Below the pieces are notes generated by a model, which saw only the letters and a program-made list of their open reading frames with translations, ran no database searches and was not told the DNA's origin. Of a stretch of 64,000 nt of DNA, positions 21,708 to 32,889 are shown in pieces. Every line of letters starts with the position of its first letter. Within the stretch, counting starts at the first letter, position 1. Origin of the DNA: Strigamia acuminata (lineage: Eukaryota; Arthropoda; Chilopoda; Geophilomorpha; Linotaeniidae); contig OX442314.1 of assembly GCA_949358305.1 (NCBI GenBank), forward strand, positions 40,308,581-40,372,580, in the 5' to 3' direction. The translations under genes and the position numbers were made by a program.

Positions 21708-24700
21708 TTCTCCGAAATCGGAATCAGAGAAAGAAAATCTGAAAATACTGGAAGATGTTGGAGATGTTATTGATGAATTAATTCGTCAAGAAGAACTAAA
21801 AGAAAATGGATCTCTTGATGTAAAAAAGGAGATTGTCGGCGAAACCCCGACCGAAGAAGACACTTCCAATATTCAAGATAAAGTCGAATTTAAAGACGAT
21901 AGACCAAGCTCAGTTCCAGAGACACCTGGAATTGAGGAATGCATTAAGTTATTTGCAGCTACAACTCTTGATACCAATGAGTTATTAGATGAATTGCCTT
22001 TGGAGCCTCCAATTACAATTCATCATAAATTGCGCAAGTTTGAGTGCAAACTGGCTGGAATACCAAACAGCCAAGACCTTCCGACGTTAAAGTTAGAAAC
22101 GTTAAAAGGTGTAATAACTGGAATGTTGGACTCAGGAGCAAATAAAAGCTTCCTAGCCACTTCAGTTATTAATCAATTAGGTCTAGAAAAATATCTACGA
22201 CCTATCGGACCTGGTGTCAGAGTTACGACGGCAAGTGAAGAAGTCACTCCAGATGGAACCATCCATCTTTCATTTCGATGGACACATGGCACGTTACGTC
22301 ATCCGTTCATCGTAATACCAAATAAGTATCCAATGGTACTATTGGGTTGCGATTTTATGAATAAATTAAAAATCCAACCTAATCCACAGACGATGTCTTG
22401 GAATTTTACGCAACCTGTGGATGCAGATTTACCCTACATCCCACAAGCGTTGCTGGATCGTTATTTGGAGAAAATAGAGGAACCCGATTCCTCATTTGTG
22501 ACTTTTGCAAAAGCTTACGCTGCAAGTGTAACTCAAAGCAAAATAGATGAAGAGAATTTCATCCAAAAGTTAGTCGAAGAAGCTAACTTAAATTTGGAGC
22601 AATCCAAATTATTAGAAAAGATGTTATCCAAACATAAAAGGATTATTTCTAAAGATCCAGGTAAAACACACCTGGTTAAGCACAAAATTGAGCTTGACAC
22701 GGATAAACCTATTCGTGTCCCCTTTAAGAGCATAAACCCTCAAAAAAGGGAAATAATCAGACAACTTTGTCAAGACATGATTGACAAAGGCGTAGTCGTC
22801 AAAGCTGAAGGCGATTACGGAATGCGGCCAGTCCTAGTCATGCGACCAGGAAACGACCCACGTCTGTGTATTGATTTTCGCCCCATCAATACACATACTA
22901 AGGACAACCCACCTCAAATGCCAACAATTGAGGAAATTCTGCGAGAAATCGGAGAATTCGAATGGGTCAGTACTATAGATCTGACCAAGGGATATTGGCA
23001 GATAGAATTGCGACCTGAAGACAGAGAAAAAACTGCCTTCTGGAGCCCAATGGGAAGACTAATGTTTTTAGTCATGCCTTTCGGATTAGTAAACGCACCA
23101 ACTACTTTCCAAGAATTGATGGAAAAAGTTTAGGGTGACGTTTATAGAAAATTTGCATGGGCATATTTGGATGACATAATTGTTGTATCTAAATCGTTCG
23201 AAGAACACATTAAACATTTAGATATAGTGTTTAAAAAATTGGCAGAAGCTAATTTACACGCGCATCCTGGCAAGACGCATCTCTGTAGAAAGGAATTAAT
23301 TTTTCTAGGCTACAAAGTAGGAGTAGAAGGACTTGCAGTAGACCCTAAAAAAGTCGCTGCAATTACGCAATTTCCGGCTCCTACCAATCTTAAGGAATTA
23401 CAAAGATTTCTAGGCATGGTGAATTTCTTTCACCGCCTAATCAAGAATTTGGCCACAGTGGCAGAACCACTAAGGCCTCTCTTGAAGAAGGATGCGGAGT
23501 TCGATTGGGAACTGCATCATCAGGCAGCATTCGACGCAATAAAAGACTTACTTACGAATGCTGAAACAATGAAGATGCCTGACTTGTACATGCCATTCAT
23601 TGTTCATACTGACGCCAGTAGACAAGGGTTGGGTGCAGCCCTTACACAAAAGAAAAATGTGGATGGCCAAGAAGTCGAAATGCCATGCGTGTATGCAAGC
23701 AGAAGCTTGCAGCCCGCAGAGAAAAATTATACTGTGACAGAATTGGAATGTCTCGCAGTAGTATGGGGATTGCGCAAATTTTGCCCATACTTAGAGTACA
23801 CTACATTCACTGTACAAACGGATCACCAAGCCTTAAAATGGTTGATGTCGTTATCTGACCCGTCGGGCAGATTAGCTCGTTGGCAAATGGAGCTGATGGC
23901 ATATTCGTTCGAAATACAGTACGTCAAAGGTCCGCTAAATGTAATAGCAGACGCCTTGTCACGTGCACCTGTTAGCGCACCTGACGAACCAGAAGACGAT
24001 GGCGATAATGATGATTTATTATCATATTGTCCATCTCCTTGCCGAAGTTGGCAAATGGGAAAATTGAACGAATTACCCAAGTCAATAATAGTTAATTAAG
24101 ACGATCAAGCATTAATTAATTTTTGTATTAACATGCATGATCCGTCAGGAACCCCTGACGTCGAATTAAGAGCTATGATGGCTAAAAAATTCGAGCTGCC
24201 AACAACTAATGTTTTAATCAAAGCATTTGCAGCTAAAATTGCTAAGCAATTAGAATGTGATCCTCCAACGAGAGATGACATTATTGCAGGGCAAAAAGCA
24301 GACAAATTTTGCCAACATATTCGCAATTACTTGTTAAACAAGCAATATCCAAGTTACATAGTAACTCGTCTTCAAAGAAGAAATTTTGAAAGACACGCGA
24401 GTACTTATCTCGTTGAAGAAGATATGTTACTCCATTATCATCCTACCTCCACAGATGAATTAGGAGAGGATGGTAGGGCACTTAAAGTTATTGTGCCAAG
24501 AAAATTGATTTATAAAATCATTTGGTTGATGCACGGACATCCACTGTCCGGCCATCCAGGCATTGCGAGGACAATGTACAGAACTCGAAGAGTTTATACC
24601 TGGAAAGGTATGAAATGTGATATTACACGTTTTATTCAACATTGTCAAGGATGTCAGGCCTGTAAGCCCAGATCGAAGACAGAAATAGAAGGCGCTCAAA

Positions 24701-25920
24701 TTGGACCATTTGGACCATTTGACTGCCTCAGTGTGGATTTGTCTGGCCCAAAACCCAGAACCAGAAAAAACAATACCCACATTTGCGTCATCGTAGATGT
24801 CGCTACACATTGGCCCGAATTATTTCCAATGTGTAATCCAACGGCAATGAAAGTTGCTAACACAATTTATCACTTATCAATAACTTTTGGATTTCCAAGA
24901 CAAATTATAAGTGATAATGGACCTCAATTTCGATCACAGGTCTATAAAGAATTTTGCAAAAACTTCGACATGTCGCGAACACCGACATCAATTTATCGGC
25001 CACAAAGCAATCCTGTGGAGAGAACCAATCGAGATATTAAATATTTAGTTTCGATTTATTTAGATATTCACGACCAATGGGATGAATATCTGCGCGAATT
25101 CGCATTCAGTTTAAGAACAACTGTAACAAGAGGCAGAGATTATTCTCCAGCTTTCTTGAATTTTTTCCGAGAATTAAGAATTCCTTGGGATCCAAGAATT
25201 CCGGAAGGAATCTTGGTCATTGATCCAAAAAATCCGCATTTATATGTTCAGAAATTAGAAGCAATAATTGCAGAGACGTATCAGCATATGATGTCTCACG
25301 TCTTAGATTTGAGACGCCGTGTCGAAGCTGAAAAATCAGACAAAAGATTCGATAATTTCAGACAGAATGATTTAGTCTGGCGAGAGTCGCATATTCTCTC
25401 AAATGCCGCTAAAGGAATAGCAGCAGGCATTTCACCGAAAAGGAATGGGCCTTATGTAATTGTCAAAAGGTTACAAGGAGGCGCCTTTCAACTTCGACGG
25501 CTGAGCGATAATAAAAATTATCCAGCCGTTCACGGCACTGAATTAATGCCGTACTTTCCCGTTTTCAACCAAGAAATTTGGCTGGAAGGGGAGGAAGTGG
25601 GTCAAAAAACAAAAAATATTGTTAATACCTTGGATGATGTTGAATTATCCAAAATTCCTGTCGAAAACACGGAATCGAGTGAAAAATCGAAACTCAAAAA
25701 TAACGAAGTCGATGAAATAAACAAGCGACTTGAAAATGTTTCTCTGGATGAAAATCTAGAAAAGGAAATGTTTTTAGAAAAAGAAAAAATTTCAAACAAT
25801 GAAGTAAATAACTCATCTGACATTGGAGACGATGCTGATGACAATCTAAACAAGTTGGATTGTACTTCGCGAAAGTCAAAGTACAACTTGAGATCTCGCG
25901 TTCCGCGAGTCAAGACATAA
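21667..25920 (+). pseudogene. pol: pol polyprotein (PR-RT-RNase H-IN), two stops
   Basis: This ORF makes the enzymes that copy and insert the element. In one frame it shows an acidic linker, then an aspartic protease with LDSGANKS (about 22,127). RT follows, with LCIDFRPIN, STIDLTKGYWQI, PFGLVNAP and the catalytic YLDD (23,164-23,175). RNase H has HTDASRQGLGAAL, TELECLAVVWGLRKF and QTDHQALKW (23,605-23,845). Integrase has an HHCC finger (HPLSGHPG to CQGCQAC, 24,535-24,662) and core residues in SVDLSG, ISDNGPQF and PVERTNRD (24,735, 24,911, 25,014). The C-terminus is acidic and lysine-rich with no clear chromodomain. In-frame stops at 23,131-23,133 (inside RT, just before YLDD) and 24,097-24,099 (between RNase H and integrase) disable it. 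Expression would come from the -1 frameshift out of gag. Confidence 0.93.
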
Positions 25921-26264
25921 CGTTGACTTTCACCTTTTGGGTTTACCCAAAAAAGATCCGAGAGAGCAATCTCGTGACGTCATTCGTAGTCCACACTCGA
26001 ATGACAACGTTCACAATGCGTTATAATTTGTGACGTCATTCGGTGTCACCGAAACAAGTTCGTTTCTCCAATCAACGAACTTAGCCACTTTTCCGATAAG
26101 TTTTGAAGTGGATGCATCGACTCCGATACAGCACAACAGTTTTTCTTGATTCAGCAAACTGTAAGTTATTTTTCTGAAAGAAAAATTTGATAAATATATT
26201 TAATATAATTTATTAATTCTTTCTAGCCGAAAGAATTTCTTTTTCGACGCGAAAAAGAAGGAGA
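25921..26264 (+). other. spacer before the accessory ORF, with a splice acceptor
   Basis: A pyrimidine-rich stretch ending TTCTTTCTAG (26,217-26,226) lies 38 bases before the accessory ORF start. This is a good 3' splice site. It suggests that the accessory ORF is expressed from a subgenomic mRNA spliced from a leader donor, as retroviral env genes are. The donor itself was not identified. Confidence 0.5.
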
Positions 26265-28884
26265 ATGGCAGACGACGAAGTTCAACTCCATGCGGATGGA
26301 GAAATGCCCATGGAAGGGGCAAATGAAGACGTACAATTGACGCTTCAGCAACGGGTAAATTATTAAAATAAATTTTACCAAGTGTTTAAGTCAGAAAAAT
26401 TGAATAAATTCACTTTTCCTGACTTCAAACACAAGCCGCTAAAAAAATGAAAATGGCGGCTATAAAAGTCACGTGCTTCGAGCATGTGCGAAGGGAGTTG
26501 CCATGACAACCAACATCCCTTAGTGGCTCACAGCCACAAGCGTTAAGCTTAAAAAATATTTCAAATAAGAAATTATTTGTTTATTTTTAAAATAAACTAA
26601 TTTATTTATTTTTTCGAATATAGATCGAGAGGGATCGGGAAACGCCGTTTGCGCTCCCCGATCACGTGCCTACGCAGCACCCGCTGATTTTCCGTGGCGT
26701 GCTGCCCGAAAAGATTCGTCGGCTGAAGACGGCGAATAACACGTGGTGGAAGCTGAGACACGATTTCAGCAAAGCAGCGCTGCAAAATCTTGGAGCAAAA
26801 GGCCGGTTCATCGAGCGCCTTCACGTGGATGGTGTCGACGAAATCGAGTGGACGCTCGACGAGAGCCCCCAGGACCGCTTGCAGCCGATTTGCTACACAA
26901 CCAGTGGCCAGTGACGCCTCGAGAGCGTCACGAGCGCAGAAGAGTGCTCAGGAGTACCGGAATCAATTACGGTGCTCTCACCCAAGTGAGGAAAAACCTC
27001 AAGACGACACAGCGAGAAGTCGTGCAACGGCACCGCAAGTCCGTGCGTGACGGGAACCCGCAATTTCCCGTCACACAAACCGAGCTCCACCAGTTGGCGC
27101 TCGCCGGGTGTTTTAATGATTTTCCGGGATTCTTCCCGTCCAAAGCACTCCGAGCTGCCGCAGTGCAGCTTCGCGTCGACGAAAATCGACAACTGGCTCA
27201 AGAACACGAGGCAGAGGAGCAAGCGCGATGCGCTCTCCCGTTTTATCGGGAAGACGAAATTCCGGCCCCAGCGGCCATCAATCCTCCGCCGCAAGACGAG
27301 GATTTGAGGGTGGGGCAACCCCCTCCGCCGGTTCCAGTCCGCCCGATGTTCCGAGAGTCAAGCCGCGATCGAGAGGAACGTCAAAGGCGATCGCGCCCGT
27401 ACACGACTGACGCACCGCCACCACGCCCGTTGTCACGAAGAGGACGGACTCCCGAATCATTCTGTTCGTCATCTTCGCGGAGTTTCGAGTCGGATTCCAC
27501 GATGAAGTCCGAGCGCAGTAGTCGAACCGCCTCCACCTACAAAGTGGATAATCCGGCTACTCCATACGCCATGCGACGTGTCGTCGGTGATTTATCCACC
27601 GACTATAGCGTGCCAGTCCCAGGCCACGCTAGCCGCCCACCAGCGGGAGCTCGCAGAATGCAGCTGAAGCCGTACTTCGATGAGTCCTTCGGGCCTCAAT
27701 GGGTGTATTACGAGCAACAACCCATCAAAGCACAACAAGAAGTGCTTGGAACACTGGACGCCTACCAGAACGCCCAGATTTGCGAAATGCAAAAAGGTTG
27801 GCAACGAGTAGCCGCCCGATTGGAGAGCTCGGACATCGAGAATGTTGACGATCCCCGGTTAATTGAACTCCAACGTTTATTAATTCCGGAGATGATCAGG
27901 GTGTTGTACCCTGGTGTCTTGCCAACAGTCGGGCAAGCGTTGGCGGCGCTCACTTATTTGTGGACGGCTCCAATGGGACTTTCTGAGAAGAAAGTCGAAT
28001 TGTGGTACCACATCCGGCCACATCCGCCTACGATCCTGGCGGAACTGATTAAGCAGTTGGTCGCCCACTGCGAGACCGAGGAAGAAGCCGCAGTTCGGTT
28101 AAGAACCGAATGGTCAATCGCAAAGACCACGGCGCAGTTAGCTCGAGGCATATCGCTTCCTGTTACCTGTGCCACAGCAGCCGCGTCCCTAGCTGCTTTC
28201 CAGGCGGCCCAAGAGGCGCCTGGATGCTCGTTTTGGCAAGAGAACCCGAGAAGTTCTCCAACTCCAGCCGGAGTTCAACGGGCAGTCGAACCCCGTCAGC
28301 TCCCTGGTGTAGGTCGAGCGCAGGGACGAGGCGTCATACCCCCGTCAACCTCCGCACCCGCGTTGGTTTTTGCTGGCTCGCCGAGCCACTTCGACGACGC
28401 CGTGACGGAAGACTCGCGTCCGCCGCCACCGCCGCCGCCACCAGCCAAGCCGGAGAAGACGGCGAAGCCGCTGAAGAAAGAATCGGCTTTCAAAACATTG
28501 ATGCGCCTGTATCCACACTTCTACCTGACGCCGGATACAAGAACACTGCTAAGCAACAATCACAAGTTGTCGAGGCAGGTGTTTATGTGGCTCGAAGACC
28601 ACATTCGGGTGTTAAGCCCACCATCAGTGCTCCACGACCGGCTCCTGAGGGCACGATTGGCGCCAGAGGATCCAATTGAGTTTGCGGCGCTAGGATTTTT
28701 CAACCGAGCGAACTCGGCAAGAATCATCCAGGTTTGGCTTCATGTCAACCCTGGAATGGTCTCCGGACCAAACGCAGGTCGCGACCTGTGTATCGTCAAT
28801 GAGCGGTCCAATCCGAGGGACGACGCCACGGATATGATGCGCCCGTTGACGCCTGAGCGAACTCAGAACATGGACGAATCATAA
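26265..28884 (+). pseudogene. spliced accessory ORF of the retrotransposon, frame broken
   Basis: Exon a (ATG 26,265 to 26,354, 30 codons, acidic) ends at a GTAAAT donor. Exon b starts after TATAG at 26,624 in the matching phase with IERDRETPFALP. The frame then breaks at a run of five C (26,866-26,870), and coding continues in another frame to TAA at 28,884. The homologous fragment at 49.5 kb (minus) crosses this point in one frame, so the break is a one-base loss. The remainder encodes basic and proline-rich sequence, then a helical domain (AQQEVLGTLDAY to TTAQLARG). It ends with a conserved-looking module (FKTLMRLYPHFYL, RQVFMWLEDHI). I see no signal peptide, transmembrane segment or glycoprotein pattern, so this is not a recognisable envelope. 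The position downstream of pol is where env usually lies. Function unknown. Confidence 0.75.
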
Positions 28885-28923
28885 ATTGGTTCGTTCATTT
28901 TCTCTCCATGTAAGATTCGTCTT

Positions 28924-28936
28924 AAATGGGGGGATG
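28924..28936 (+). promoter_or_regulatory. putative polypurine tract
   Basis: AAATGGGGGGATG sits immediately before the 3' LTR, where plus-strand synthesis is primed. It is purine-rich apart from two Ts, so this is a reasonable but not perfect polypurine tract. Confidence 0.6.
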
Positions 28937-29874
28937 TGTGGTGATCTCAAAATATTTCACCAACTTAGAAGGTAAAATTAATTGTCTTCTAATTAATTTG
29001 ACTGTGGCACACGCCAAGTCAGATCATGTGACCGAGGGGAGAAATCCTCTCTAGGCACATATCACCCCAGGTTGTCCGGGGTGAAGACGGTTATTAGCCG
29101 TTATGGTGCAATATGGTGTAATAACCACTAGTTGCACCCATTTGAGCTAAGTGCGCAGGTTTTCTGCGCAATATTGAAGCGTGCTGGGCTCGCGCCTTGG
29201 CTCAAATCGGGACTCTGAAATAAAACACACAACCACAAACATCACTGCTTTTCTGCTCCTGACAAAAAGTATTGATAGTGGACTCGTGTTCTTCAGTTTC
29301 ACCTGCTATCTTTGTGCAACAAACGCACAAAGCCAGCAATCGAGAAGAGAAGTTCCCGTGTCGCGTGAACCATCGCCGTCGCAGTAGCGCGAACTGCTGC
29401 CACCGCCATCGGACGTGAACGGACGCCTGCCCGAACGTGAACCACCGCCCCGTGCCGTCGTACTTCGTGTGGAAGACTCACCGTGAACCATCATCCGAGG
29501 ATCATCGTACGTGTGAGTGAAGACGAGGAAAATAGCGGAAGCCATTTTCCTAACAACTTTGGTTGTCAAGCGCATTCGCCGCGCTTTGTAGCTTGCAACA
29601 GTCGTTGCAAGCCCTTCCATTGTTCCCGCTCTTTTATTTCGCGACTTGTCGCATTCTGTGATATTTCTATCATATTTTAATATATATTGTAATTTAACGA
29701 ATAAATAATTGTGTGATTTTTATTACCATAATAAATTGTGTCTTGATTTTCCTATTTACTAAACTTAACCCTAGACAAGTTTAAGGCCGCCGATTGTAAG
29801 TCTTGAAAAGCATTCACCTGCGGTTTCAGGCTTATTAATTAGTAATTTGCCTGATATCAACCCGGATCGCAGCA
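28937..29874 (+). repeat. 3' LTR of the gypsy-type retrotransposon
   Basis: A 938-bp copy of the LTR at 17,575-18,546. It lacks the 34-bp segment bounded by CCAGCAAT and otherwise shows about three substitutions by eye. It ends GGATCGCAGCA and is followed by the target duplication AAAG. Confidence 0.95.
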
Positions 29875-30060
29875 AAAGTTACTGCCAAAGGAATTATAAC
29901 CAACCCCAATTTGATATCTTGATTTGGGTATAAATCCTTAGACATTGTTGAAATAATTTTTTCCTCTGCTTCGTTTACGTTGTAATGTTTAATTTTGTTC
30001 TTTTTCAAAATGAGATTAAAAGAATCCATTGACTAGTCAGCATTTGTGATGTTACAAACT
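29875..30060. repeat. host target flank, also at 31.79, 46.6 and 47.25 kb
   Basis: The sequence resuming after the retrotransposon ('AAAGTTACTGCCAAAGG', then 'TTGATTTGGGTAT', then 'TAGACATTGTTGAAA', then 'TAATGTTTAATTTTGTTC') matches 31,782-31,815. It also matches the two tandem blocks at 46,615-46,735 and 47,250-47,365. It belongs to an interspersed or duplicated block. Confidence 0.75.
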
Positions 30061-30080
30061 TGGGATGATCGTAGGATGTT

Positions 30081-30363
30081 CATTTCTAGCAAATTAGTTT
30101 TGGTTTTTATTTTTAGGAAATTAGTTTTGGTTTTCATTTCTAGAAAATTGGTTTTGGTTTTCATTTCTCGCAAATTGGTTTTGGTTTTCATTTCTCGCAA
30201 ATTGGTTTTGGTTTTCATTTCTAGCAAATTTGTTTTGGTTTTCATTTCTAGCAAATTTGTTTTGGTTTTTATTTCTAGCAAATTGGTTTTGGTTTTCATT
30301 TCTAGAAAATTGGTTTTGGTTTTCATTTCTAGCAAATTGGTTTTGGTTTTTATTTCTAGCAAC
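30081..30363. repeat. 27-bp minisatellite, about 10.5 copies
   Basis: Units of the form TTTCTAGCAAATTGGTTTTGG plus TTTTCA (27 bp) repeat in tandem with few changes. Because 27 is a multiple of three, several frames stay open on both strands, for example NENQNQFAR repeats on the minus strand. No other coding signal supports translation, so I treat it as a satellite, not a gene. Confidence 0.9.
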
Positions 30364-31030
30364 GTTCCTCGATCTGTAGTGGACCATTTAACATTTCTCC
30401 AAATTCTTTGTTCTTGCGGAAATAAGTTACAAGTTTATACTTCGCTTTGCAAATTGAAATACTCTGAAGAAATTTTTTTATGTTTTGGTTCCATATTTTT
30501 CTTGTTTGTTTTTTTTTTTAGAATTAAAATACCATTGAAACTTTCAAATGGAATAACACCAACAGGCCCATAATGTAGTGCTAGAATAATTAGTTTGTAT
30601 TATACTAAGCGCTTTATGAGAGTTTATCTCGTCACACGTGGCCGGACAGAAAATGCGTGCGTCCTCGCTCGCAATTACGGAGTAATTCATTGCTAGAATT
30701 TCGAATCTAAATGTCTTGGATGTCGTGATTCAACTTTATGGCTAATAATAAACGTAGAGAACAATACTTTACCTGGGAATAATTACTATACTTTAAAAAT
30801 AAAATTAAGTTCTTTTATTAAACCGTTAAAGTTACAATATCATTTAGAATTTATAATTGGTATCTTGGTCTCGGATTCTCGTGCGGATACGATTTGTTGC
30901 TCGTTCAATTAATTCCTTAATTGTTCAGACTTACTCGTGGTCTTCTGCTGTTTGTCTAGGGTTAAAAACACGTGGTATTTTGCTTCGTTCGTTATTCTAT
31001 AGATTTTTGCTATGTAATATTATCTGCAAG
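30364..31030. other. no gene seen
   Basis: AT-rich DNA. 30,627-30,672 repeats the 'CTCGTCACACGTG' / 'GTCCTCGCTCGCA' motif pair of 9.8 kb. Confidence 0.4.
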
Positions 31031-31692
31031 GGTGGCCCCCAAAATGTCTAATGACAAAATGTCTAATCCCAGAATGTCTAAGCCGAAATGTCTAATCCAA
31101 AATGTCTAATGGACAAAATGTCTAAGTCGGAATGTATAATGCCAAAATGTCTAATCCAAAATGTCTAATGACTAATAATGTCAAATAATTTTATTTCATC
31201 ACAAATTTTTTTTTTCCATTTCCACATTTTCACATTTTATAATTTCACATTGTGAGCAATACCACGCAGATAATGTCCTCGTAATCACGTTCTTTGTTAT
31301 GTTGTATAACAATAACACGTGTGTTGTATCGAATCAATGGTGTTGTGAACTTGTTATTTATTACTTTAGATTATCTGCGTGGTATTGCTCACAATGTGAA
31401 ATTATAATTGCATTTCATGTTTTCTTAAAATAATAAACGAATTAATTATAAAAAAAAATTGTTTTTTATTGTTTCTATTGATAATTGTTTTTCTTCTGCG
31501 GAATAAAAGTGGAAAACAAAAATTTTTATGTCAAATTTGGAGATTCATAAAAAATAAAATTATTAGACATTTTGGCATTAGACATTATTTGATTTTGTCA
31601 TTAGACATTTTGGATTAGACATTTTGGCCATTAGACATTTCGGCTTAGACATTTTGGTATTAGACATTTTGTCATTAGACAATTTGGGGTGG
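31031..31692. mobile_element. nested fold-back element, AATGTCTAAT arrays
   Basis: The outer arms are arrays of AAAATGTCTAAT-type units on the left (31,041-31,170) and their reverse complement, ATTAGACATTTTG, on the right (31,558-31,685). Inside lies a second, perfect 33-bp inverted repeat (31,241-31,273 with 31,371-31,403) around 97 bases. There is no coding sequence. Ends are CCCCCAAAATGTC and its imperfect complement. This is a non-autonomous fold-back or MITE-like unit. Confidence 0.85.
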
Positions 31693-31740
31693 ATCGGTCC
31701 GATCTTCTTGAACGCCAGTTTGTTAGAATTTTTCGGACTG

Positions 31741-31815
31741 GTATTTAAGTCCAAACATTTGATTTTATAAATGACGATGTAAAGTTACTGCCAAAGGAAT
31801 TATAACCAACTCCAA
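31741..31815. other. empty-site paralogue of the retrotransposon target
   Basis: The sequence 'TTATAAATGACGATGTAAAG' runs directly into 'TTACTGCCAAAGGAATTATA' with one AAAG. At 17.57 and 29.87 kb the same two flanks are separated by the whole retroelement and carry AAAG on both sides. Confidence 0.9.
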
Positions 31816-32270
31816 TTTATGAATGGACTTCCAAAAGTCAGGGAGAAAAGAGTCGGACCCCTGAGTCGGATGGTTTTGCAGTCCATGGGCCCAGCATGGA
31901 CGCTGCGAAAAGGTCCGTGGCAGCTCGCATGTGTACTTTCGCCTCACGAGAACGTGAAGGCGAAAATCCAAAATATCAGATTGCATCATTCCGGCTACAA
32001 TCTGGGTTCTGTCGCCACAGAAAAGATGTTAAAAGGGTTCCAGCCACCATCAGCGTGGCATAAGGGAGTCTCACCACCGCTACTGCTTCTGCCGGCTACG
32101 GGCCCTAACCGCACCAGGCTAAACATGTCGCACTAGCAGTGAGACCTAACGTCAAAACCAAAGGACGAGGAGTGAAACCTAGGACAGCATATGGGTGCCA
32201 CATAACCACGTGTCCACGTAAGGTGAGGGACAATTATGCATGCCAAGCGGGTGACGCTATAAGGGGCAAT
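31816..32270. other. unassigned, weak coding character
   Basis: A 105-codon plus-strand ORF (31,819-32,136) has ordinary composition, including HENVKAKIQN. The same NVKAKI string recurs in an ORF at 33,840, so the two may derive from one element. I recognise no domain. Confidence 0.25.
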
Positions 32271-32479
32271 TGGTTAGTCGACTTTTCGTTCAGCTGGACG
32301 ATATATCTCACAAGCTTGCCAAAAATATATCATTGTTTGTTTTAAGTTGTGAATCCTACGATTGGACCGGCGGGATATTTCTCTGTCTTGTCTCAATGGT
32401 TCCAGGTCAAATGCTTTTAGCTTCATTGATTGTTTGTATTTTGGCTGTGTTATAAAAATTCGATGACAGCAAATATTAA

Positions 32480-32880
32480 ATAAGTACAATGAAATAGTAT
32501 ACTTACAAACAAATGTTTGGTGGAGCCATGCCATTAAATGTACGTTGGAAATTTTCTTGTAGATTGTTGGTCCTGTTTTTTTGCTTGTAGACACTTATTC
32601 GGTTTGGTCCAATTTGGTTAATCCAGTTAATGGTGTAATACTGGAAGAAGTCATCCATTTGTTCTTGAACATCTCTTGAGTAATTGTTGGCTCTGGTTGC
32701 AAATGCAGTCTGAGTAGAAAATTAAATAATGCATACAAATCAATCAAATTCCATATGAGGTCTTCTAACCTTAATATCATGCAGTCCATTAGCAATTTTA
32801 TCTTGGGGAAGCAATGTCAATGCCATCATCATTTTTAATGATTGATTGTTGCCAGCAATCAATCCAATAAGATTGACTTG
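32480..32880 (-). pseudogene. MULE-type transposase remnant
   Basis: On the minus strand, an exon-like segment (about 32,710-32,505) has TAFATRANNYSRDVQEQMDD, then YYTINWINQIGPNRISVY, then RTNNLQENFQRTFNG. The last block resembles the conserved 'RTNN..E..H..FN' end of MULE transposases. A further piece (32,880-32,770) has LIGLIAGNNQ and MMALTLLPQDKIANGLHDIK, like the 'LALAFLP' region of MULEs. A short AT-rich intron-like gap separates the two. A more decayed copy lies at 47.7-48.1 kb. Confidence 0.6.
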
Positions 32881-32889
32881 TTTGTTTAC

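Larger units (their letters stand above)
17575..29874 (+). mobile_element. Ty3/gypsy-type LTR retrotransposon, near complete
   Basis: The 12.3-kb element consists of LTR, primer-binding site, gag, -1 frameshift site, pol (protease-RT-RNase H-integrase), a spliced accessory ORF and LTR. Domain order with integrase after RNase H places it in Ty3/gypsy. The target duplication is AAAG (17,571-17,574 and 29,875-29,878). The unoccupied version of the same host sequence is present at 31,743-31,810, where the flanks meet with a single AAAG. LTRs are almost identical, so the insertion is recent. Even so, gag has one in-frame stop, pol has two, and the accessory ORF has a one-base frame break. This copy should not be autonomous. 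Confidence 0.95.

Noticed and set aside
26743-26870. Start of a 713-codon ORF at 26,743
   Set aside because: Up to the C run at 26,866 the real frame is the neighbouring one, which matches the 49.5-kb homologue and joins exon a. The 26,743 start reads the wrong frame for its first 40 codons.
30046-30573. Repetitive proteins encoded by the 27-bp array, or a CRISPR-like array
   Set aside because: Frames are open on both strands because the period is a multiple of three. Units are head-to-tail without unique spacers, so it is neither a CRISPR array nor convincing coding DNA.
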